In this document: positions 53,501-62,500 of the stretch, piece by piece
How the letters are laid out: every line of letters starts with the position of its first letter
How positions within the stretch are numbered: position 1 is the first letter of the stretch
NCBI GenBank assembly: GCA_004026145.2
Contig: CP034986.1
Location: 6,812,929-6,876,928, forward strand
Length of the DNA stretch: 64,000 nt
Source of the DNA: Takifugu bimaculatus
Lineage: Eukaryota > Chordata > Actinopteri > Tetraodontiformes > Tetraodontidae
Direction of reading: 5' to 3'
Translations under genes and position numbers: made by a program
Notes under the pieces: model-generated
Database searches by the model: none
The model's input: only the letters and a program-made list of their open reading frames with translations
What the model was told of the DNA's origin: nothing

Positions 53501-56500
53501 GTTCTGGTTGAGGCTGGATCGAGGCTTTTTCAGTACAATCGGATGATGCGTCAGTTTGTTTTGCCACAGATTTTTTCTCACACTGCTCAGTTTTCTGACC
53601 AGAAGAGGAAGAAGGTTCCCGCAAGTTTTTACTTCTACAATCAGAGAATGAGGGCTTAGCCTGAGCTTTGACAGCCTCAGACAGGTTTGCGGCAGCTTTT
53701 TTCAACACTGCAGACTCGGAGGCGGTTTTTGGATCATGAGAAGATCCCGTTGTAGTTTGTGTGACCAAGTTGGACATATTTGCGCTTCCTTTGTTTCCTC
53801 TGGATTCGGATGAGCACCTGTGATTTGGATTAGCGCCTGGCGGAGTAAAGACCTTATCAAAAATAATTGCACTTGGAGACAGAGCGTCCGATGTAAAATC
53901 ATCCGTCTCCTGTAAAAAAAAAAAAATTGCCAAACGATAGTTTTAAAAAGCATCCTATCCAAAAACGAGAGGAACCATTAATTCTTTCCATTATATCTCC
54001 AAAATTAGTTGCCTTTCCAAAACAAATTTTCAGAATACCGGTGAGTCTTCTCAGTTCTTAGCGATCAGATTACAATTATAAGCAGACTATATCACATATA
54101 TATCACGGTTTTACAACCATGGCGTAAATTAATAATATCCAGTGGATTTAGCATTTAATGTATTCCCCACCTTGTACCTTCCTGATATCCCCTTAGCGCC
54201 TACATTCTGGTGAATGGTCACTTTGATGGTCTTTAAAACGCCTTCGTCAAGCGGGGGTTTGTCTTTGGCTGCGTTCTGGCCCAAGTTCACTGGGGTCTTG
54301 CCGTTGATCTCCAGCCGCTTTTCAAAGCTCTCCAAACTACACATGTACGGACAAAATGCTTAAGCATGAGCAAGCCGACTGACCTGTAAATGATGAATTT
54401 AAACATTTGCGTTTTGACACAGCCAAAACATTAGAAAAGGGGATATACTTACGTTTCTGGATTTTTTATTATAAACCTAGAGAGAGAAAAGCACCTGGTT
54501 TAGGCTGAGACAGGTAGAACGAGGAGGTTCAACATGATGTAGAAAATGGATGAATTTAAATCAAAATTGTCTTTTTTCAAATGATTCTTCACATGAGCTC
54601 AATGACTCAGACCTTTGTTCTTTGCCTCTGATATCTATATTCCTTCATACCTGCCTGATACCAGATTGTGAGCAAATAGTAATTCTGAACATAAATTATG
54701 CACACACAGACTTAATGCACATCGCAGCATTCACAAGGACACTCACCCAGTTGCACACAGATGCCCTTCGAAATGTTTGCACTGAAAGTGCTTAAATTTC
54801 TCCAGGACCTGCTCCAGATCACTGGCTTTAGCCAACTCAGCGTATATCTAAAGCAGAATGACACAGAGAGAAGAAGCAATGAAGAAAAAATTGGAAAAAA
54901 GATTGTAAGTCAATTCTCCTCAGGTTTAGAGGTAAAATGATGTAATCTTTGTTGGTATCCAGCTCAGGGTAGAACTGACTGATTATTTAGTGCAGCACCA
55001 ACAAAAATTGGATTAAGGTGTGTGACGTAATGTAAAAATAGTCAAGGTTTTGTGTTTTGTACCCTGTTGGCGAGCGGCAAGTATCTGACAAAGGTTGCAC
55101 TCAACGCCAACCTTTCAATGACCACCCCAATGATATGTAGAGATGTCTGAGTAGTCTCTATGCACAGCAGCCGCTTCCTCAGAGATTCTGGCTCCGGAAC
55201 TTCCGACAAAGGTGACTGGAGGAAAAAAAGATGAGTTTGAGGAACAGAAAAAAAGCTGCTCAGAATCAACAAAATATGCATGATTCAAGACTTACCGTCT
55301 CGCTCAGTTTAATCAGACTCGTGTACATGACTTCCTGCAAAAAGACACCAATAGACAGTTAACCAAGACCAATATGTGCTGGTCGCTCTTTTACAGTTCA
55401 GAACATTGGAATTTCCCCGAATCCAAATCAGGAGTGCAAATCGCACAGCACTTTGGCACCCACTAATGACAAAATAACCATCAGTTGTATAAACAGCAAT
55501 TTCCAGCAATGGATTAGTTTAGAATGTTGTAGCCAAACACCCTCCTGTATAGAGTAGTCCCAGAGCGAGTCCAATACCTGAGTGTACTCTGGAATCAAGC
55601 GTTGGAACACAAAGTGGACAGTGAGCGTGCAGTCAGCTACACACACTGGATTTTTGATGTGATCTTGGACAAAACGACAGCAGGCGCTCCAGTCCTCAAA
55701 AATCACAAAGGCCTGGTGGTTTGTACCAACAGAAGGAAAAAAACAGATTATAGTCAGTGACATTAAGATACCGTGTCAGTAATTAAATTACCTTTTTGCT
55801 CACTTACCCTCTTCTGTAGTGGCAGCACGATTACATTATAGCACAGTGTTTTGAAGGTGCGTTGGGAAAAATACGGCCAGACCACCTGGGCGATGTTTTC
55901 ATGCATGTACCTTTCCATTGGCAAGTTGGTCAACATGACCGTAGAGAACATGGAACCACGACTGCTGGCTGCCTACAAAATCATGAGATTTAAAGCCCCA
56001 TGAAAGCAATTCATCAAATTCCAACAAAGTCCAGTAGAGCACACAAATCATTAGTTACTGGATTTACCTGAATGTCCTCCATCGCACTGACTGTCAGATA
56101 ATCTTAAGAGAAAAACATAAAAAGTCAGGTGAATGAATTAACATGGGGACACATCAGCAACTAACTCAAGTTACTGTCTCCTACCTGGGATGATGAACCA
56201 AGGAAAAGCTGTAGGGAACAAAGTAGTGTTTTTCCTTGTGATCCAATATGGTGGACTGCTGCCTTTTGGAGGAGCGAAATTCATTGGCGGGATCGTGACT
56301 CCAGCAACAACATCGTCATTGTCTTACAAAAAGGAGGAGGAAATCATCTTTGTTAACATTTGTTAGACTTGTTCCATTTCTCACAACTGAACTGCAGTCA
56401 GAGAAACATTCACCTGCTGCTGTCTTGATGTCTGTCTGTGCTGGGCAAACATTCGGAGCTCTCTGCCTGAAGACTTCTTCGCCAGAAAATTCTTTGAGGC

Positions 56501-59500
56501 TCTGCCAAACCCCGAACCGATCCGCATCAAGATTGGATGAAAATTGTATGTATGCCTGGAAAAAAGCGACCGAAGCACTCTAAAACGCTGCCTGGTATGA
56601 CCAACCGTGTCCACTGAAAAAGACACCTCTGGAGGGTTTGTACCTTGTTCAGCAGAGGCAGAAAATTGACGACATGACTGTGTTTTTTCCAAGTGTTGCA
56701 GAGCTCTCTGGCTTTGTCGAGGGAAATATTCTTGATGAATATAGTTCTTTCTGCAGCACCTCGCACAGGCTGGATATAGAAAACAAGAGCAGATCTAAAC
56801 AACATGAATCAAAGGACAGAAACTAGCGCTGCATGTGTGCGTACTCACAAAGTTTGTCAAGCTCATCAGCGATTTATAAAATGTGATCTAAAACAGCAGC
56901 AACAGGGAAGTATTAATCAGACTGCCTCTTTTTATTGTGATGTGAATGCATCTGTGAGCACCCTGCACGCTTACCGACGTCAATAAATTCTGGCCGGGGA
57001 TCACTCGGATGTGCGGCCTTGACTTTTTGAAGGCAATCCTTGTGGAGGTTAACTTTTTGAGGCCTTTAGTTGGTATTATAGCAAAAGCCTGAAGTGATAA
57101 ACCAAAAATCACAAGAGCTGAATTGAAAACCAGAAACCAGTGCACACATCACAGGATAATGGACACGTACCATCTGCACCTGTGGAAGCACAAACATCGT
57201 GTTGGGCGTATAGTGAAACCCAAACGGCATGAGCACTTCGGCCAGCTCCTTCTCTGTGTAGCGGCACTCATTATAAAAGGGCAGCGAGGTTATTTGGATT
57301 ACTTTCAGCTTCTTGTTGTATGATGGGACCTGGAAAACAACCAGAGAAGAGACCAGTGCCTTACTTTTTTTAGGTTTTGTACTATGAAAAAGTGTTTATG
57401 TGGTATAACTCAATCATCGTCCCGTGATATAAATGCAGCCATTAACACAAATCTGCAAAAACCTACCATTGTGGGATTACAGGCCTCGATTCTGAAGCAA
57501 ACTGTGAAAGAGACCAAAACAAAAAGCAATCATAAATGTGTTAAGAAGCTTCGGAAGACACCCACAAATGGCAAAACAGATAGATCTCTTACTCAATGCA
57601 TCAGGATCAATGAAGTTTGCTATGGTTTCCCCGTCAGTCAGAGGGAGAACGTCCGACTGAAACATTTTGCATTTCGGAAGCTGCTGCACCTCTTTCTTGA
57701 CAGCTGTTGGGGTTTTTACAGATGAAGCCTTGCTGGGTGTCTTCAGGAGATGCGCAGCCCCTTAATAATAGCCAAGCCATTTAGTTTGTGTGATCACAGG
57801 TCAAATTAAAGACTGAAATTGTCCATTTCAATGGAACAAAGGTGCTTTCACCATATGGCCAAGACTCCCACATACCTTCTTGTTGTGTCTTCACGCCACT
57901 GCCACTCTGCTTCACGTACAAAGCTTCTGTCTTGATCTCTGTGGTTCCTGCCGTGGGCTGTGCTTTTTCTGCTAGGTTTTCTTCCACGTGTTGAGAAGCT
58001 TTGGCAGGGTTTACAGGTGGAGGTGTCTCAATTGGAGGAGCTGCAGGTTTCTTAATTTCTGAAATTTTCAGTGGAGGTGATTTTTCTTCCTTAAGGATCG
58101 CGCCATTGCTAACTTCCTGGAGATCCGTGGAATCCGTCTCCCCAAGCTGCATCGGTTCGGCATCTTGAGTTTTAATGTGTTTGACAGTTTCAGTTTGAGG
58201 GTTGTGGTCGAAAGCTGTTGATTTATCACCTTGAACGATCTCTTTGAGCGTCACAGAGGTTGCTAAAGCGGATGTGTCTTCACTTTGACCAGTCTGAGGT
58301 TGGTTTTCTCTATCTGCATTTTCCACAACCACATCCGTTCCTATTATGGCCAGTTTCTCACCTCCTTCCTCTCCCACTAACACTGCAGATTTGTTATACA
58401 CAGTTTCCGATGTCACAGACTTTGGTTTGAGTGTAGAGTCATCTGTCTGAGGTTGGTTTTCTGCATCTGTGCATTTTAAAGGCATACTCTCCTCTTTCAC
58501 GTTTCCTCCTGCCATGAACAGGTTCTCTGCAAGTTTATCCAAGTCTGGTGTTGAGTCGGTCAAGGTCGTTTCTACGGGTCTGAGGAAACCTTCCGTTTCT
58601 TCCACTAACATTGCAGATTTGTTATCCTCCGTATCTGATGTGACAGGCTTTGGTTTGAGTTTGGAGTTGCCAGTCTGTAGTTGGTTTTCTGCATCCGTGC
58701 ATTCTAAAGGTACGCTCTCCTCCTTCATGTCTCCTCCTGCCACCAACAGTTTCTTAGTAAGTTCATCTAAATCTGGTGTTGAGTCTGTCAAGGTCGTTTC
58801 TACGGGTCTGAGGAAACCTTCCGTTTCTTCCACTAACATCGCAGATTTGTTATCCTCCGTATCTGATGTGACAGGCTTTGGTTTGAGTTTGGAGTTGCCT
58901 GTTTTAGCAGCATTCTTGGATTTAAGGGGGCCCTTTTTCTTTAGAACCGCCTTTTTCACAGCTCCTGTCACAGCTAGTTTACCTTTGACCTTTTTACCTG
59001 CTGGCACGGTAGCATTAGTTTTGCTTTTGGAAAGCAGAGATTTCGATTTAGTGGCAGTCTTCAGACCTTTACCACAGCCTTTGGCCGCAGCTGCGTTTTT
59101 CATGATCTTGCTTGCTTCAGATGCCGAAGGCCCTTTATGACGAGTATTGGCAGGTGCTGTTCTGGAGGCACTGACAGCTGCTGATTTGGCTGTTTTTGAT
59201 GTGGATGCCCCAGACGAACATGACTTGCTGAAGAAAAAAAAGTTAGGTCAAAACCTCTATGATTGCATAGAATGTAACAGTTTATAGATATAAAAGTTCT
59301 GAGAGGAACACAACTAACCTGTGAGAAGGCAGCCTTTGCTCCTTTGAAACAGCTCCCTGCAAACAGATTTTTTACATCATCCAACAAAACCACAAAATAA
59401 AAGGAGTGAATGAAACAATGAATTCAAATATATAATACCTTATCCACCACGGTGATCATTACACTTTTGACATTAAGAAATTTCACTTTTTTCAATTTCT

Positions 59501-62500
59501 TAGCATCCTCTTCTTTCTCGAAACAGACAATTGCCTACAAGATCACAAATAAATGCTTTTAAATTTGAAAATAATAGTAGGAAAACAGAAAAACAGGAAG
59601 TGAGCCTGAATTCCTGCTAAACCATCGCCATTCACTCGACAATAAAGAATAATGGTTAGCTTGAGTCTTCATCTAGTCAGTACCTGTTGCTTGGACCTGA
59701 ACAGTACAAATGATTTGGTTTTTCCAAATTTCTCCACAGCAGTGTTAATATCATGGTGTGACAGTGAATTTGTAATCCCTTCCAGTTTCACCATAGTTGG
59801 AGGTCCAGACTTTCCCACCTGAATTAAAAAGAGAAAAGTCAGGAGAGAAAATACTGGTGGTTCAAAACAGACTGAACACACAAACACACTGATACCTCAA
59901 TCCTTCTGGAAGAGCCTTCGCCACTTTTCTGCAGAAAGGGCTTTGACTTCAGGGGATTTAAGGTGGATTTCTTTACAACAGAAGATAAGGAAGTGGCAGG
60001 CAGTGAAAGAGAGAACTGTTTTCCTGCTTTAGAAGAGGAGGAGGATGGGGATGATGAGGCTGGAGTAATCTTTTTGATCTCAGCCACCAGGGCAGAAGCC
60101 AGGTTCTTCACCATGGTGTCCAGGTCAGAATGATTCGATTGGACACCTACAGGGATGAATCAGTAGAGTGTTGATGTGCTTCTGCATTGACTGGATGATA
60201 GCTCAAGTTCATCTTATTCGTGTGAATGTTAAAAAGGTCAAACCTGATGCTTCTAGACGAGACAATGTCTCTGCGGACAATCGTCTCTCAACCGCCCTTG
60301 GCGACAGATGTCTCTCCACAACCCTCCTTGATGACAGCCATTTCTCCTCAGTCCTCCTAGGCGATGTCCGTCTGTCATCGTTCTTATTTCCTAGTGATTT
60401 TGTCTTGACCTTTTCTCTCTCCTCACTCCTCATATGCAAATGTCGTCTCTCGTCAATCCTCTCTGGTCTCTTGTCGTTTCTTCGCAGGGGCGAAAGTCTG
60501 CCGTCATCCCTTCTGGGTGCCAATCCTCTGTCATCACTCCATCTCAGAGGTGGCGAACATCTCCTCTTAGGAGGTGAATGTCTCACATTCATCCATCTTG
60601 GACTGTCTTCAATCCACCTACATGATGCCGGTTTATCAGGGCTCCTTGTACACAACCAATAGCAGAGAAAATTAACTTAAAATCCGGCAAATTGAACGAA
60701 CAAATCAACATGCATGACACATTTAAAGAAGTCAACTCAAATACTGATGTAGATGCTGATCAGGAAAACGACAGTCGATAGTTAAAGGGTTTAAGCTGCA
60801 TACCTGAGAGTGTATCTGGAACTCTGCGGAGATCTTGATCTACTGTGTCTCTCCCTTTTACCTTCCAAGCCGTGGCGACGAGGGCTGGCCGAGTGGGACC
60901 GAGAGCGACTCCCACGCACGGCTTTCTGGCGAACATCTGCAGCAGTGGCGGTGGAGGGCTTGACATTTTTATCTGCAGATCTGAGGAGAAAAATATACTT
61001 TGTATCTGAAGCTAAAGCAGAATGTAGAGAAGCTTCAACCAAATCAGTTTCAACCAAATTTACCGTGGCTCAGTTTTGATGGTGCCATCCCAATCTGGGT
61101 ATCTGTAGATAGAAGGTCAGGAAAGCACCTTTTTAAGACATAACTCAACACGTTCCTCTAAAAAAAATCTATTATTTTGATAGATTTAGACGGACCGGTG
61201 TCGCAGGAGTTTGCAATTCCCCAGGTGAAGACTTGTATTCTGATGGGCAATCCAGTCCTGGCAACCCAAACGAGACAGAGTGTCTTATCATCATCATTAA
61301 TTTGTCCAACAAAACAGTTGTATTTCTCTCACCATGGAAAATGCACAGAAGAAATACACACAGTGTTGTTGAAAACAGCAAAATAAATGCATTTTATAAA
61401 TTGTATCCTTGTGCACTGGAACTGAGTTCGACAACAATTGACAGTTACAGTCAACCCCGATTTAAAAATAAAATGAAAAAATAAAAAAAATCCTCTTGAT
61501 GATGCAGTTCTCTTTGAGCTCCTGATATATGGAGGTTCTCCTTCCAGCTGAGTCCAGGGACGAAAACAGCGATGCAGAGAAAAACCACACTCACGGCTGG
61601 AGTCTGGAATTCCTGAAGTAACGTAACCCAAAAAAGTCACTGGTGGGGCAAGTGTGTCGCTGAGGTGGATGGATGTTTTGCAAAAAAAGTGTACTCTGCG
61701 AGAATTGTTGTTATTACTATTATTGTTTAGATGCTGTGATGTGTAGATTTTAAGTGTTTGAGGAATGCTGTTCAAAAAAAGGAAAGTGTAAATGTTTAAA
61801 CTAAGTGCTGGAGCTGTTTACAACACCAGCACTTAGAGGTATCCTGTTCGTTAAGACAAGGAAGTTGTAAAGATGGGAAAGGAGATAGGAGATAAGGAGT
61901 CGTGAGGTCCTGTTTGACATAAATCCTGTTTGCACCAATAATAGAGGCGAGCGAGCAGCAGACGAGCAGAGTTGACAGAGGAAGCCTGAACTGATGTTCA
62001 GCTCTCCCAAGGATCTCCTGTTGTAAGGACCCAAGGTCTCCTGTTGTAAGGTCTCCTGTTGTAAGGACCCAAGGTCTCCTGTTGTAAGGAACCAAGGTCT
62101 CCTGTTGTAAGGAACCAAGATCTCCTGTTGTAAGGAACCAAGATCTCCTGTTGTAAGGAACCAAGATCTCCTGTTGTAAGGAACCAAGATCTCCTGTTGT
62201 AAGGAACCAAGATCTCCTGTTGTAAGGACCCAAGGTCTCCTGTTGTAAGGACCCAAGGTCTCCTGTTGTAAGGAACCAAGGATCTCCTGTTGTAAGGTCT
62301 CCTGTTGTTTGCGTGGTTGATCTGAGTCTAGTGACGAACAGCACTGGGTGACTAAAACTTCACCCTCACAACTGTTAAAAATAAAATGAACTGACAAAGA
62401 AATGACAGATTCAACAAGAACAAAAACAAATGAATCACTTGACAAAAAACCCACACAAACAAGGAGATATTGTCATTTTTCTCACTTCCATTTCTATTAC

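Noticed and set aside
58469..59140. 223-codon plus-strand frame opposite the copy B linker exon
   Set aside because: It is the antisense shadow of an intact, phase-consistent coding exon and mirrors its 228-bp repeat.
61796..62454. Two long overlapping minus-strand frames rich in SLQQE or PYNRR
   Set aside because: They are products of the 23-bp minisatellite inside an intron.
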